Shown: positions 1 through 9,761, numbered from the stretch's first letter. The stretch is DNA of 64,000 nucleotides from Komagataeibacter sp. FNDCF1 (GCF_021295335.1 NZ_JAIWOT010000001.1:2650501-2714500), one strand, 5' to 3'. Translations and numbers: made by a program. The notes: generated by a model not told the origin, from the letters alone.

Positions 1-1325
1 AGCTTTTCCTAGAATATCGTGAAAGCGAGGCAATTTCCCTTGATGAAGGCGTGATCCGCTCCGCAACGTTCGATACGTCATCCGGCTTCGGTCTGCGCGC
101 CGTGCTGGAGGAGGAAACCGGCTTCGCCCATTCCGATGAAATCAGTGAAAGCGCGATCCGCCGCGCGACCGAGACCGTAACCCAGATCCGTGCCGGTCGT
201 AGCGGCACGCTGGCCGTGGGGCCGCGCGCGACCAACCACCGCCTGTATCCTGACATCAACCCGCTGGCGGAGGGCACGTTCGCCTCCCGCGCGGCCATGC
301 TGTCCGAACTTGATGCCTATGCCCGTGCGCGTGACCCGCGCGTGGTGCAGGTCATGGCGTCCCTCTCGGCGGAATGGCAGGCCGTGCAGATCATCCGCCC
401 CGACGGCCAGCGCATGGCCGATATCCGCCCGCTGGTGCGCATGAACGTATCGGTGGTGGTGGAGCAGGACGGGCGGCGCGAAAGTGGCGGCCACGGCCTG
501 GGCGGGCGTTATGCCTATACCCGCCTGCTGGCGCCGCAGGTGTGGCAGGGCGCGGTGGATGAGGCCCTGCGCATGGCGCTGGTCAACCTGGAAGCCCGTC
601 CGGCCCCCGCGGGCGAGATGGAAGTGGTGCTGGGGGCCGGCTGGCCCGGCATCCTGCTGCATGAGGCGGTGGGCCACGGGCTGGAAGGTGATTTCAACCG
701 CAAGGGGACCTCGGCCTTCGCCGGGCTGATGGGCAGGCGGGTGGCGGCACCGGGTGTTACCGTGGTGGATGACGGCACCCTGCCCGAACGCCGGGGCAGC
801 CTGACCATCGATGATGAAGGCACCCCCACCGGCCGCACCGTGATGATCGAGGACGGCATCCTGACCGGCTACCTGCAGGACCGGCTCAATGCCCGGCTGA
901 TGGGCGTGCCGGCCACGGGTAACGGGCGGCGGCAGTCCTATGCCCATGCGCCCATGCCACGCATGACCAACACCATCATGCTGGGTGGTGACGCCACGAC
1001 CGAGGACATGATCCGCAGCACGAAGCGCGGGCTGTATGCGGTCAATTTCGGCGGTGGGCAGGTGGATATCACGTCCGGCAAGTTCGTGTTCGCCGCATCC
1101 GAGGCCTACCTGATCGAGGACGGAAAGGTCACATCCCCCGTGCGCGGCGCCACCCTGATCGGCAATGGCGCGGATGCCATGACCAAGGTTACCATGATTG
1201 GTGGCGAACCCGCACTGGACCCCGGCATTGGCACTTGCGGCAAGTCGGGGCAGGGCGTGCCGGTGGGCGTTGGCCAGCCCACGCTCAAGATGACCGGCCT
1301 GACCGTGGGCGGCACGGGCGGCTGA
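1..1325 (+). CDS. tldD: TldD metalloprotease, 5'-truncated by window edge
   Basis: Zinc metalloprotease of the TldD/PmbA family. With TldE, TldD degrades unfolded peptides and processes modified peptides in the cytoplasm. The frame is open from base 3 upstream of the first possible start (GTG at 51), and the upstream residues (LFLEYRESEAISLDEG) read as TldD sequence, so the true start lies before the window. The zinc-binding HExxxH motif (HEAVGH) is at bases 660-677 and the family C-terminal GTCGKSGQG motif is near the end. About 440 residues are visible against roughly 480 for complete proteins. The gene is followed directly by intergenic repeat copy A and converges on pdxJ. Confidence 0.95.
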   Translation, partial: LFLEYRESEAISLDEGVIRSATFDTSSGFGLRAVLEEETGFAHSDEISESAIRRATETVTQIRAGRSGTLAVGPRATNHRLYPDINPLAEGTFASRAAMLSELDAYARARDPRVVQVMASLSAEWQAVQIIRPDGQRMADIRPLVRMNVSVVVEQDGRRESGGHGLGGRYAYTRLLAPQVWQGAVDEALRMALVNLEARPAPAGEMEVVLGAGWPGILLHEAVGHGLEGDFNRKGTSAFAGLMGRRVAAPGVTVVDDGTLPERRGSLTIDDEGTPTGRTVMIEDGILTGYLQDRLNARLMGVPATGNGRRQSYAHAPMPRMTNTIMLGGDATTEDMIRSTKRGLYAVNFGGGQVDITSGKFVFAASEAYLIEDGKVTSPVRGATLIGNGADAMTKVTMIGGEPALDPGIGTCGKSGQGVPVGVGQPTLKMTGLTVGGTGG

Positions 1326-1345
1326 GCCATAAAAAATAAGGAACA

Positions 1346-1423
1346 GAAGTTTGTGGGTGCCGCCTTTTTTCAAAAGGCGGCGTTCCTTGAAGCTTTCTGG
1401 AAAAAAGCTTCACCAGAAACTTC
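1346..1423 (+). repeat. Intergenic three-arm repeat, copy A (forward)
   Basis: Copy of a 78-bp repeat found six times in this window. The ends GAAGTTTGTGGGT (1346-1358) and ACCAGAAACTTC (1412-1423) form an imperfect inverted repeat. Inside are arm 1, GCCGCC...GGCGGC (1359-1381), and arm 2, GAAGCTTT...AAAGCTTC (1389-1411). It lies 20 bases after the tldD stop and 9 bases from the pdxJ stop, at a convergent junction. The short A-rich flank on its left (CATAAAAAAT) recurs beside copy D. Confidence 0.85.
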
Positions 1424-1432
1424 TTATCTTTT

Positions 1433-2182
1433 TCAAGCACTTCGTGCCGCCGCCATTACCGCCTTCATGTGGCGGATCACGGCGGGCAACCCGTCAAAGA
1501 TGGCCTGACCGATCAGGAAATGCCCGATGTTCAGTTCCATCACCTGCGGCAGCGCCGCGATCGGGCTGACGTTCCCGTAGGTCAGGCCATGGCCCGCATG
1601 GACCTCCAGCCCACACCGCGCCGCGTGCTCCGCCCCGGTGGCCAGGCGGCCCAGTTCCACGGCGCGCGCGGTGTCATCCGCCGCATCGGCATAGGCGCCG
1701 GTATGCAGTTCCACCACGGCGGCCCCCAGTTGCGCTGCGGTTTCGATCTGCGCGGCATCGGGGTCGATGAACAGGGAGACCCGGATCCCCGCATCGCGCA
1801 TGCGGGCAATGCGTGGGGCAAGGCTGCCTGCCTGCCCGCGCACGTCCAGCCCCCCTTCGGTCGTGACTTCCTGCCGCCGCTCGGGCACCAGGCAGCAGGC
1901 ATGCGGGCGCAGGCGGGTGGCGATGGTGGTCATTTCCGCGGTGGCCGCCATTTCCATGTTCAGTGGAATGGAAAGTTCCGCGCGCAGGCGTTCAAGGTCC
2001 GCATCGCGGATATGGCGACGGTCCTCACGCAGATGGGCGGTAATGCCGTCCGCCCCGGATTGCTGGGCCAGCAGCGCCGCCAGCACCGGGTCCGGATGCG
2101 TGCCGCCACGCGCGTTGCGCACCGTGGCCACGTGGTCGATGTTCACGCCCAGCCGGATCGTGGCGCAAGGGAATGTGCTCAT
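1433..2182 (-). CDS. pdxJ: Pyridoxine 5'-phosphate synthase PdxJ
   Basis: Cytoplasmic TIM-barrel enzyme that condenses 3-amino-2-oxopropyl phosphate with 1-deoxyxylulose 5-phosphate to give pyridoxine 5'-phosphate, the last ring-forming step of DXP-dependent vitamin B6 synthesis. The 249-aa length is normal. The N-terminal family signature is clear ([16 protein letters not shown] near residue 13), as are [16 protein letters not shown] and the later [14 protein letters not shown] segment. Its ATG overlaps the pdxA stop by 4 bases, so the two are almost certainly translationally coupled, and PdxA supplies its substrate. This tight pdxA-pdxJ pairing supports both calls. Confidence 0.97.
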   Translation of the reverse strand: MSTFPCATIRLGVNIDHVATVRNARGGTHPDPVLAALLAQQSGADGITAHLREDRRHIRDADLERLRAELSIPLNMEMAATAEMTTIATRLRPHACCLVPERRQEVTTEGGLDVRGQAGSLAPRIARMRDAGIRVSLFIDPDAAQIETAAQLGAAVVELHTGAYADAADDTARAVELGRLATGAEHAARCGLEVHAGHGLTYGNVSPIAALPQVMELNIGHFLIGQAIFDGLPAVIRHMKAVMAAARSA

Positions 2183-3168
2183 GTCGGGTTCCTGTGTTCG
2201 GCCATCCGGGCTGCCATGTGCAGGGCGGCGACAAGGCTGGCGGGATCGGCCACGCCGCGTCCGGCTATGTCAAAGGCGGTGCCGTGATCGGGCGATGTAC
2301 GGATGATCGGCAGCCCCAGCGTGGTGTTGACCCCCTGTGTCATGTCGATGGTCTTGAGCGGGATCAGCGCCTGGTCATGGTACATGCACATCGCCACGTC
2401 GTAGCGTGCCCGCGCGGGGGGCGTGAACATGGTGTCCGGCGGCCATGGGCCGGTAATGTCCATGCCCTCGGCACGCAGGGTTTCCATGGCGGGCATGATG
2501 ATGGTCTGTTCTTCCGTCCCCATGCTGCCGCTCTCGCCCGCATGCGGGTTCAGCCCGGCCATGGCGATGCGGGGGGCCGCAATGCCGAAATCGCGGACCA
2601 GCGCCGCATGGGTGGTGCGGGTGGCGGCAATGATGCCATCGGTGGTCAGTTCATCCAGCGCACGGCGCAGGCTGACATGGATGGTAACGGGCACCACGCG
2701 CAGTTCCGGGCAGGCCAGCATCATCACCTCGCGCCCCGGCACGTTGCACAATGCGGCAAGGTATTCGGTATGGCCGGGATAGGCGAAGCCCGCCTTCTTC
2801 AGCACGATCTTGCTGATCGGGTTGGTCACCACCGCGCCAGCCTGTCCGTTGCGGGCCAGTTCCACCGCGCGTGCGATGGATGTGGTGATGGCGTCCGCAT
2901 TGCGGCTGTCTGGCTGGCCAGGCAGCACGGTGGTGGCAAGGGCAACCGGCAGCACGGGCACCGCGTGGGCAAACACCTCCGGTGTCTCCCCGATGGTCCC
3001 GATCTCGCGCACCGGCACGCCGTGGCGGCCGATCAGGCCCGCGTCGCCAATCACGGCAAAGCGGGCCGGGCCCGTCCGCATGGCCTGCCACGCGCCTGCC
3101 GTGATTTCCGGCCCGATCCCCGCCGGGTCGCCCATGGTCAGGGCGAGGGGAGGGTGGACCTCAGCCAT
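2179..3168 (-). CDS. pdxA: 4-hydroxythreonine-4-phosphate dehydrogenase PdxA
   Basis: NAD-dependent oxidation and decarboxylation of 4-phosphohydroxy-L-threonine, giving the amine partner used by PdxJ. The family N-terminus [16 protein letters not shown] is present, together with the metal-binding histidine regions (GHTEYLA and the [12 protein letters not shown] segment). I chose the ATG at 3168, which gives 329 aa, the usual length. It lies inside the last codons of the upstream dipeptidase gene (8-base overlap) and suggests coupling. An in-frame ATG at 3186 would add six residues. The gene sits in a leftward dipeptidase-pdxA-pdxJ operon. Confidence 0.96.
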   Translation of the reverse strand: MAEVHPPLALTMGDPAGIGPEITAGAWQAMRTGPARFAVIGDAGLIGRHGVPVREIGTIGETPEVFAHAVPVLPVALATTVLPGQPDSRNADAITTSIARAVELARNGQAGAVVTNPISKIVLKKAGFAYPGHTEYLAALCNVPGREVMMLACPELRVVPVTIHVSLRRALDELTTDGIIAATRTTHAALVRDFGIAAPRIAMAGLNPHAGESGSMGTEEQTIIMPAMETLRAEGMDITGPWPPDTMFTPPARARYDVAMCMYHDQALIPLKTIDMTQGVNTTLGLPIIRTSPDHGTAFDIAGRGVADPASLVAALHMAARMAEHRNPT

Positions 3169-4567
3169 CGTGCCGCACCATGGCATGCAGGATACGGACC
3201 CACGAGCGCATGCCCTTGTGGAAGGAAGTCAGTTCATATTTTTCGTTAGGCGAATGGGCACGGTCATCATCCAGCGCAAAACCCACCAGCAGGGCGGGCA
3301 TGCCCAGTATGCGCTGCATGTCGCCCGCCACCGGGATCGAGCCGCCACAGCCAATGGTCACGGCAGGCGTGTTCCATTCATCCCCCAGTGCGCGCAGGGT
3401 CGGCTGCAGGCCGAACGCGTCATCGGGCAGCGCGCTGGCGGTCGACCCGCCACAGGGGGTGAAGGTCACCGTGCAGTCGGCGGGCAGCATGGCGCGGACA
3501 TGGGCACAGAAGGCCTGCCGGATATGGACGGGGTCCTGCCCCGCCACCAGCCGGAACGAGACCTTGGCCACCGCCTCGCCCGGCAGCACGGTCTTGAACC
3601 CTTCGCCGGTATAGCCGCTGGAAATGCCGTTGATCTCGAAGCTGGGGCGGCACCATGTCTGTTCGATGGCGGTATAACCCTTCTCACCCACCGGGACGGA
3701 CAGCCCGACCTCACCCAGGAAGGTCGCGTCATCGGGCGCGATCTCGCGCCAGCGCGCACGCAGCGCGGCCGGGGGCTCTTCCACGCCCGTATAGAATCCG
3801 GGCAGTACGACACGGCCGGTTTCCCCGTCACGGATGGAGGACAGGATGCCGCACAGCAGTTCCGCCGGGTTGCGCGCGGCATTGCCGTACACGCCGGAAT
3901 GCAGGTCACGGCTTGCGCAGCGCAGATGGATTTCCTCCCCCAGCATGCCGCGTAGCGTGGTGGTGACGGCAGGCACGCCGGGCAGCATGGCGGTATCGCA
4001 GATCAGCCCCACATCGGCGCGCAGTTCGTCACGATGGCTGTCCATGAAGGGAACCAGGCTGGGGCCGCCGCATTCCTCCTCCCCCTCGATCAGGAGCGAG
4101 ATGCGCACCGGCATGGTGCCCGTGGTGGCGCGGATGGCGCGGATGGCCTCGATGAAGGTCATCACCTGACCCTTGTCGTCCGATGCCCCGCGCGCGACGA
4201 TGCGTTTTGCGCCATTCGTGCCGGTCACCAGTTTCGGCTCGAACGGGCCGCTGTCCCACAGGTTCAGCGGGTCGACGGGCTGCACGTCGTAATGGCCATA
4301 GAACAGCACATGCGGGCCGGCAGGTGGCGTCCGGTCATGGGCGACCAGAATGGGGTGGCCGGGTGTCGCGTGCAGGGTCACGTCGAACCCGAGTTCGTCA
4401 AGCTGGTCACGCAGCCACGCCGCCGCCCGCCTGCAGTCATCCGCATGTTCGGGCTGGGTGGAAATGCTGGGAATGCGCAGGAAGGTGAACAGCCGCTCCA
4501 GCGCCGCATCAAGCGTGCGGTCCGCCTGTTCCAGAACGGGAGCAAGGGAAGGGGAGGAACTGGTCAT
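3161..4567 (-). CDS. M20 family metallopeptidase (dipeptidase)
   Basis: Zinc-dependent peptidase of the M20/M25/M40 family, of the carnosinase-like dipeptidase type. Visible motifs are [11 protein letters not shown] (first metal site), [10 protein letters not shown] (bridging Asp), and [10 protein letters not shown] (catalytic Glu pair), followed by a lid domain and a C-terminal metal His region with [10 protein letters not shown]. The start at 4567 is preceded by GGAGA at a good distance. An upstream in-frame ATG at 4651 would add 28 residues without family character. The protein is 468 aa. It is the first gene of the operon with pdxA and pdxJ. A physiological substrate cannot be read from sequence. 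Confidence 0.92.
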   Translation of the reverse strand: MTSSSPSLAPVLEQADRTLDAALERLFTFLRIPSISTQPEHADDCRRAAAWLRDQLDELGFDVTLHATPGHPILVAHDRTPPAGPHVLFYGHYDVQPVDPLNLWDSGPFEPKLVTGTNGAKRIVARGASDDKGQVMTFIEAIRAIRATTGTMPVRISLLIEGEEECGGPSLVPFMDSHRDELRADVGLICDTAMLPGVPAVTTTLRGMLGEEIHLRCASRDLHSGVYGNAARNPAELLCGILSSIRDGETGRVVLPGFYTGVEEPPAALRARWREIAPDDATFLGEVGLSVPVGEKGYTAIEQTWCRPSFEINGISSGYTGEGFKTVLPGEAVAKVSFRLVAGQDPVHIRQAFCAHVRAMLPADCTVTFTPCGGSTASALPDDAFGLQPTLRALGDEWNTPAVTIGCGGSIPVAGDMQRILGMPALLVGFALDDDRAHSPNEKYELTSFHKGMRSWVRILHAMVRHDG

Positions 4568-4888
4568 GCATTCTCCGTTATCTGGCAGGCATCGGATGGC
4601 CCGGACGGGCAGTATGCGATTTTGCCTGTTATGGGGGTAAAAGCAACTCACCCACAGGGGGTGGCAAGCATGCGCCGGCCCGGCCGTTGCCTGCCCGCCA
4701 TCACGCAGGGATAACGCAGGGGTGGCGGGCGCGCTTCATGTCCGTGCATGAGACCGGAGCGGCGTGCCCCTGCTTTTTGGCCGGCATTTTCAGACACCCT
4801 GAAGAAGAATCTGGAATTGAGGAATTGATGGCGGCAGGAAATCATTTATCATGGCGAGAATTAAAATAAGGTCTTGAAGTTATTCCAG
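4568..4888. other. Intergenic region, dipeptidase / membrane protein
   Basis: About 320 bases between divergent genes. The right half (from about 4790) is noticeably AT-richer than its surroundings and probably carries the promoter of the downstream membrane-protein gene. Short open frames here show no family character or convincing ribosome binding site. I see no repeat or terminator. Confidence 0.5.
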
Positions 4889-6439
4889 ATGACAGTTGGG
4901 AAAAACCTAGGATACCTGTTCCTGTCATTTGCCTTGACCGTTATTTCGTATTTTTTTTATACGAGAATATTTTTCAACGCGCCCGGCGCCATCGGGATAA
5001 TCATCAATTCGGACAGTCTCGTCCTTCCCCAGATGGGGTGGGAAATGTCGCATGTACCGGATGCCTGGCGGCATTTCCAATGGCCCCGTGTTCCAAGCCT
5101 GTTTCCGGACATGCTCTGGTTCTGGGGGGCTGAAGGGCTCGGGGTCGGCTGGCGTCCTGCCTGGAACGGTTTTTTCCTTTTTTCCCTGTCGCTGATGACC
5201 CTGTGCCTGGGGGCCGTCGTCTGGCGTATGGGAACGCTGTCTTTCAGCAGGGCGCTTTTCGTGTCTGCCCTGACCCTGGCGGCATATGTGGCGTTCGTGT
5301 CGTCCGGGGCCCATGTCAGTGCATTGAGCGATATATCGGGCCTGCTTGAAATATTCCTGCCCGCCTTCCATGGCAGTTCATTCATGCTGTCCCTGCTGGC
5401 CGCGACGACAGCGAACATGGCCTGTGACCGGGGCGACCGGATTGCGGATTTTGTTCCGACCGCCTGTCTGTGCGCTGTCGCGACCTTCAGCGACCCCATG
5501 TTCATCACGACGTTCGCCGTTCCCTTTTTCCTGTCGACCCGTATGTTCGCGGTGCGGCACAGGGGGGCGAATTCACTCACCAGGTCCATGTGCCAGGGGG
5601 TCGGGATCCCTTTGTTCCTGCTGTTCTCATGCCTTGTCGGGTTCGTGGGTCAGGAATTTCTGTACAAGCAAAGCCTGTCCGGCACGGTCAAGCATTTCCC
5701 GCTGGTTGCTTTTCCAGAAATCATATATTTTTCATTGTTCAGCGTCCGGGCATCCTTCTGTCTGGTATTTGCTCTGCTGTCGGTCATACCGTTCCTGAAA
5801 ATCCGGTCAGAAATATCCGCAAATAAAATCAGGCCACACAGGGAACGACTGTTCTACCATGGCTATGCGGCATCAATCATATCCCTGTTCATATTGTCGG
5901 TATCATATGTTGACCTGTCAATTTACAGATATGCATTGCCAGCGACATGGTGGTCGATAATCTTCATCATTTCAAATATTGATTCGGAATCTGTCAGGAA
6001 AATATCGAAGATTTTTCTGGTATCCCTGCCATTCATCATCCTGTTTTTCATATTCATGGGCTGGAAGGGCGACAGGAATGCACTGGATGGATGGCACGCC
6101 CCGCTGGAAACCTGCATCTCGCGCAATCATGACGGGCTGGGACTGCGGGACGGACTTGCCGGTTACTGGGTATCGCGGAAAATAGAAGCGTCATCGGACT
6201 GGAAACTGCAGGTCGAGCAGGTAACGGGCGGGAACCATATGTTCATATGGGGCAATAACCCGGACCTTTATACGCACGGCCTGCACCGTTTTGATAAACC
6301 CCCGTATTTCAATTACGTCATCGATGATGGAAAGGATGAGATGCAGGGATTGTACAGGGAGATCGGCCCGCCTTCCCATATCCTGCACTGCCCTGAAGCG
6401 GATGTGCTGATGTTCAGCCGGCAGATCAGGGTGGAATGA
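4889..6439 (+). CDS. Multi-pass membrane protein, possible GT-C-type glycosyltransferase
   Basis: About 516 aa with roughly ten hydrophobic segments spread through the first 400 residues, then a soluble C-terminal part of about 115 residues that is likely periplasmic. An acidic/aromatic loop follows the first membrane segment (NSDSLVLPQMGWEM), the arrangement seen in polytopic GT-C glycosyltransferases and related polymer proteins, but no diagnostic motif is certain. The ATG at 4889 has a weak GAAG upstream, and a TTG at 4874 is the alternative start. Codon use is unusual for the window (ATA, AGA, many T-ending codons), which suggests acquisition by transfer. It is flanked by unrelated genes. 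Function is not known. Confidence 0.75.
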   Translation: MTVGKNLGYLFLSFALTVISYFFYTRIFFNAPGAIGIIINSDSLVLPQMGWEMSHVPDAWRHFQWPRVPSLFPDMLWFWGAEGLGVGWRPAWNGFFLFSLSLMTLCLGAVVWRMGTLSFSRALFVSALTLAAYVAFVSSGAHVSALSDISGLLEIFLPAFHGSSFMLSLLAATTANMACDRGDRIADFVPTACLCAVATFSDPMFITTFAVPFFLSTRMFAVRHRGANSLTRSMCQGVGIPLFLLFSCLVGFVGQEFLYKQSLSGTVKHFPLVAFPEIIYFSLFSVRASFCLVFALLSVIPFLKIRSEISANKIRPHRERLFYHGYAASIISLFILSVSYVDLSIYRYALPATWWSIIFIISNIDSESVRKISKIFLVSLPFIILFFIFMGWKGDRNALDGWHAPLETCISRNHDGLGLRDGLAGYWVSRKIEASSDWKLQVEQVTGGNHMFIWGNNPDLYTHGLHRFDKPPYFNYVIDDGKDEMQGLYREIGPPSHILHCPEADVLMFSRQIRVE

Positions 6440-6485
6440 CGCAGCAGGCTTCACCGTGAGCGTTTCATTCCATCCATGCGGGCAC

Positions 6486-6770
6486 TCAGCATTGTCCGTG
6501 CAGGAACCCCAGCGCGGGCAGGGGGCGCCATGCGCGCGGCAGGTCCGCGCGGCGGTAGGGGCGGATGCTGTAATGTGGTATCGCGATTTCATTGCGTTCA
6601 AGGAAATTCCGGTAGGCTGCGACCTGCCGGGTGCGCCATTCACAATCCGCCTCGGCGGCGGCGCGGGTGGGGTAGATGCTGGCGATGCGCGTGCCGCGCC
6701 GGGTTGTGGCCACCACCGCCCAGGATTCATCACGTCGCGCCACGGTCCGGAATGCGACAACCTTGCCCAT
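6486..6770 (-). CDS. Hypothetical small protein, 94 aa
   Basis: A small soluble protein beginning MGKVVAFRTVARRDE, basic overall, with an internal Ala-rich helix (TRAAAEADCEWRTRQVAAYR) and an Arg/Pro-rich C-terminus. The start at 6770 is preceded by a GGGG-type ribosome binding site. The reading frame has normal high-GC codon use and the opposite frames look poorer, so I accept it as real. It is divergent from the LapA-domain gene. I recognise no domain and infer no function. Confidence 0.6.
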   Translation of the reverse strand: MGKVVAFRTVARRDESWAVVATTRRGTRIASIYPTRAAAEADCEWRTRQVAAYRNFLERNEIAIPHYSIRPYRRADLPRAWRPLPALGFLHGQC

Positions 6771-6914
6771 TGTTCTGCCCCTGTCCCGGTTGCAAGGGGG
6801 CCGGCAACGGCCCTGCCGTTCAGGCAAGCATGGCTGTGGCGTGCAATGCAAGCAGTGCGCGGCATGAATTGATTTTCTTGCAGGGGCCGGTTGTTGGGGG
6901 TAGGGAACAGGATC

Positions 6915-7337
6915 ATGATACGTCTTTTCATTACCCTGCCCGTCATCGTGGCACTGATCGTTTTCGCGGCCTGCAATCAGGCGCCGGTGGAACTGTCATG
7001 GCTGGAATGGAAATGGACGTCATCACCCGGCGTGCTGGCCCTGCTGGTGGCCGCCCTGTTCTATGCCACCGGGTCGGCCAGTGTCTGGATCGTGGTGCTG
7101 CGCCAGATGCGCCGCGCCCGCCGCGCCGAACAGGAACTGCGCACCCTGCGTGCTCGCCTGCCGGAAAATGACGTGACCACGCCCCGGACGCCGGGGCTGG
7201 CTTCGGCCCCGGCCAGTTCACCCATGGTGCAGGCCTATGCGGCGGGGCAGGCCACGCCAGCGCAACCGGCGCCAGTGGCCGAGGGCACTGCGGTAACGGA
7301 GTCCCCCGTCACGCCGGAACGTCCCCCGGCTTCCTGA
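6915..7337 (+). CDS. LapA-domain (DUF1049-like) inner-membrane protein
   Basis: A 140-aa protein with two N-terminal transmembrane segments (residues about 1-20 and 37-58), separated by a short loop containing PVELSWLEWKWTSSP. A charged Arg-rich coiled-coil-like stretch (RRARRAEQELRTLRARL) follows, then a Pro/Ala/Thr-rich tail. This matches small lipopolysaccharide-assembly LapA-domain proteins (two helices and a cytoplasmic coil), which in E. coli act with LapB on LpxC stability. The start at 6915 has AGGA close upstream. It lies 52 bases before pyrF and may share its transcript. The LapA-pyrF neighbourhood is common in alphaproteobacteria. Confidence 0.75.
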   Translation: MIRLFITLPVIVALIVFAACNQAPVELSWLEWKWTSSPGVLALLVAALFYATGSASVWIVVLRQMRRARRAEQELRTLRARLPENDVTTPRTPGLASAPASSPMVQAYAAGQATPAQPAPVAEGTAVTESPVTPERPPAS

Positions 7338-7389
7338 GCTTTTCAGCCTCTCCTGTCATAACCCGCTGCCTGTTTCTGGAGTGCCGCCA

Positions 7390-8097
7390 ATGCATGGACG
7401 GTCCACCCGCCTGATTATTGCCCTCGATACCAAGGATACGGCGCAGGCCACGCGCTGGCGGCAGGATACGGCCAGCCATGTGGGCGCGGTCAAGCTGGGG
7501 CTGGAGTTCACCTATGCCCGTGGATTGGAAGCCGTGCGCGCGGTCGCGGGTGACAGCCCGCTGTTCCTTGACCTGAAGCTGCACGATATTCCCAACACGG
7601 TTGCATCCGCCATTGGCAGCCTTGCCGCCGTGCGGCCTGCCATGCTGACCATCCATGCATCGGGGGGGCGGGCCATGATTGCGGCGGCCCGCGCCGCAGT
7701 GGATGCGACCTTTCCGGAAAATGCCCGTCCGCTGCTTCTGGCCGTGACCGTGCTGACCAGCATGGATGCGGCTGCCCTGCATGAAACCGGGGTCACGGGC
7801 AGCGTGGAGGCACAGGTGGTGCGCCTCGGGCGGCTGGCCATCGAATCGGGTGCGGATGGACTGGTCTGCTCCTCGCACGAGATCGCGCCATTGCGGCAGG
7901 CACTGGGTGACGGGCCTGTACTGGTAGTGCCGGGCATCCGTCCCGCCGGGAGCGCCGTGGGGGACCAGAAGCGTGTGATGACCCCGGCACAGGCCCGTGC
8001 GGCAGGGGCTGACTGGATCGTGGTGGGTCGTCCCATCACCCGTGCCACCGACCCGGCCGCTGCCGCTGCCGCCATCGCGCGCGAACTGTCGGCCTGA
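7390..8097 (+). CDS. pyrF: Orotidine 5'-phosphate decarboxylase PyrF
   Basis: Converts OMP to UMP, the last step of de novo pyrimidine synthesis; cytoplasmic TIM-barrel. Signatures are LIIALDTKD at the N-terminus, the catalytic FLDLKLHDIPNTV motif (Asp-Lys-Asp charge network), and the C-terminal phosphate-binding VVGRPITRA. Length 235 aa is normal. The ATG at 7390 is preceded by GGAG eight bases away, so the in-frame GTG at 7381 overlapping that site is unlikely. It is followed after 19 bases by trpF, so the two form a small nucleotide/tryptophan operon. Confidence 0.97.
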   Translation: MHGRSTRLIIALDTKDTAQATRWRQDTASHVGAVKLGLEFTYARGLEAVRAVAGDSPLFLDLKLHDIPNTVASAIGSLAAVRPAMLTIHASGGRAMIAAARAAVDATFPENARPLLLAVTVLTSMDAAALHETGVTGSVEAQVVRLGRLAIESGADGLVCSSHEIAPLRQALGDGPVLVVPGIRPAGSAVGDQKRVMTPAQARAAGADWIVVGRPITRATDPAAAAAAIARELSA

Positions 8098-8116
8098 ACC
8101 GTACGGAGGGGACATC

Positions 8117-8746
8117 ATGACGGTGCGGGTCAAGATATGCGGCCTGCGGGACCGCGCGGGGCTGGATGCCGCCTGTGCCGCCGGGGCGGACTGGGTGGGG
8201 TTCGTGTTTTTTGCCCGTTCACCGCGTCATGTCACGCCGGAGGGCGCTGGCAGTCTGGCGCGTACCATGCTCCCCGCCGGGCCACGGCGCATCGGTCTGT
8301 TTGTCCGGCCCACGGATGACGAGATCCGGCATGTCCTGGACCACGTGCCCCTTGATGGCCTGCAGGTTTATGGTGATGCGGTGCGTGCCACGACCATCCG
8401 GGCGCGTTTTGGCCTGCCGGTGTGGCAGGCCGTGGGCGTGGCCAGCCCGGCCGACCTGCCGCATGGCTGCGCGGTGGACGGGCTGGTTGTCGAATCATGC
8501 CCCCCCGCCGGGGCTGAGCGGCCGGGCGGCAACGCCCGCAGTTTTGACTGGACCCTGACGGCACGGTGGCAGGCACCTGTACCATGGCTGCTGGCCGGGG
8601 GGCTGACCCCTGATAACGTCCAGCGCGCCATACGGCAGAGCGGGGCGCGCGCCGTCGATGTCTCATCGGGCGTGGAAACCGCCCCGGGCATCAAGTCCGC
8701 GTCACTGATCCGCCAGTTCGTGCAGGCGGCCCGCAGCGGGGCCTAA
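8117..8746 (+). CDS. trpF: Phosphoribosylanthranilate isomerase TrpF
   Basis: Amadori rearrangement of N-(5-phosphoribosyl)anthranilate in tryptophan synthesis. It begins VKICGLRD, the family signature with the catalytic Cys, and ends with phosphate-binding LAGGLTPDNV and AVDVSSGVE motifs. The protein is 209 aa. A strong GGAGGGG lies six bases before the ATG. Unlike in many alphaproteobacteria, no trpB/trpA follows. Its stop codon overlaps the stop codon of the opposite-strand Gly-rich gene (8743-8745), leaving no room for a separate terminator between them. Confidence 0.97.
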   Translation: MTVRVKICGLRDRAGLDAACAAGADWVGFVFFARSPRHVTPEGAGSLARTMLPAGPRRIGLFVRPTDDEIRHVLDHVPLDGLQVYGDAVRATTIRARFGLPVWQAVGVASPADLPHGCAVDGLVVESCPPAGAERPGGNARSFDWTLTARWQAPVPWLLAGGLTPDNVQRAIRQSGARAVDVSSGVETAPGIKSASLIRQFVQAARSGA

Positions 8747-9087
8747 CGGTAATAACCGCCGTAATAGCCCCCGTAATAAGCCGGTGGCGGTGGTGGCGGC
8801 GGCGGGTAGCCATAGGCTGCATAGGGCGGTGGCGGATAGCCATAACCATAGGCGGGATAGGGATAGCCGTAACCCCGGTAGCGGTAGGGCGACATGGCAA
8901 CACCCAGCGCCGTGCCCGCGGCAATTCCCATGCCGAAGCCACCCCAGCCCCAGCCCGGACGCCAGCCCCAGCCGCCTCCATGCCATCCGCCACCCCAGCC
9001 GCCGCCGCGCCAGGCATAGGCGGCAGGCGCGGGCATGACGCCTGCCAGCCCCACGGACACAGCCAGCAAAAGGGCCAATTTACGCAT
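8743..9087 (-). CDS. Exported Gly/Tyr/Pro-rich protein
   Basis: A 114-aa protein with a clear Sec signal peptide (MRKLALLLAVSVGLAG, cleavage near AYA-W). A GGGW/WHGGGWGW-rich part, a short hydrophobic glycine-zipper-like stretch (GMGIAAGTALGVAM) and a Tyr/Pro-rich repeat tail (YGYP, PPPP, YYGGYYGG) follow. AGGAAG lies at a good distance before the ATG at 9087. Low complexity rules out a firm family. Similar exported Gly-rich proteins occur in acetic acid bacteria, and the protein encoded at 12249-12788 has the same design. A surface or envelope role is a guess. Confidence 0.75.
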   Translation of the reverse strand: MRKLALLLAVSVGLAGVMPAPAAYAWRGGGWGGGWHGGGWGWRPGWGWGGFGMGIAAGTALGVAMSPYRYRGYGYPYPAYGYGYPPPPYAAYGYPPPPPPPPAYYGGYYGGYYR

Positions 9088-9247
9088 CTGGTCGCTTCCT
9101 TTTCCGAAACCTCGTGCTGCTCCGATATTGGCACGTCGCGGGCGAATATCCAGCCCCCGCACGCATTCCTGCGGGACGGGCCGCATGCAGCATTCCCATG
9201 ATATCGTGCGGCGGCGGCATACCATCAAGGGAACCGGCTGGCCGCGT

Positions 9248-9751
9248 CTATCGTCGCCCCGGACCGCGCCGCGTGCTTACCCACCCGCCCAGCCGTTCCA
9301 GCGCGTCCTTCAGCGGGCCGTCCGGCATGTCGTCAATCCGCACCGGTGGCGGGGGGGCGGGGCGTTGTGGCGGGACCTGCGGGCGGGGCTGCACGGTCAT
9401 GTCCTGCACCATCTTCAGACGGCTGACCACGCCCTGGCCGCATGTGGTGTTGATGCGCGCGATAACGGTGGGGGCCAGGTGCTGCAGTTCCATCGCCACG
9501 GGCCCCGAGCAGGCGACCGTAAGGGTTCCGGCACTCAGCCGGCGCGGGACGGTCATGGCCGCAAGGTGGGGGCCGACAATATCCGCCCAGTCCGTCATGA
9601 CCTGCACGGCGGCGGGGGACTGCCTGCGAAAGACGGGACGGCTGATCGCGGGCAGGAGTGCCGCCATGCTGCGCGCGCGCATGGCCCGCCGTGGCGGCTC
9701 TGGCGGGGTGGGGGCATTCTTTCGCTTGCTGCCGGGCGGCTGGTTCGTCAT
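9248..9751 (-). CDS. dciA: DciA family (DUF721) protein
   Basis: About 167 aa. The DUF721 core spans roughly residues 40-115: DWADIVGPHLAAMTVPRRL, then LTVACSGPVAMELQHLAP, then a Pro/Gln-rich linker and a short C-terminal helix. DciA proteins help load the replicative helicase DnaB in bacteria that lack DnaC. The ATG at 9751 is only 10 bases from the proposed GTG start of the divergent mutY, so promoters for one or both genes must lie within the opposite coding sequence. An adjacent mutY-DUF721 pair is frequent in alphaproteobacteria and supports both calls. Confidence 0.85.
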   Translation of the reverse strand: MTNQPPGSKRKNAPTPPEPPRRAMRARSMAALLPAISRPVFRRQSPAAVQVMTDWADIVGPHLAAMTVPRRLSAGTLTVACSGPVAMELQHLAPTVIARINTTCGQGVVSRLKMVQDMTVQPRPQVPPQRPAPPPPVRIDDMPDGPLKDALERLGGWVSTRRGPGRR

Positions 9752-9761
9752 AAACGGGTCC

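Noticed and set aside
1346-1423. Repeat copies as plain intrinsic terminators.
   Set aside because: The arms contain T/A runs inside the stems and loops, not a T-run after a GC stem, and the two-arm layout with terminal inverted repeats is conserved as a unit.
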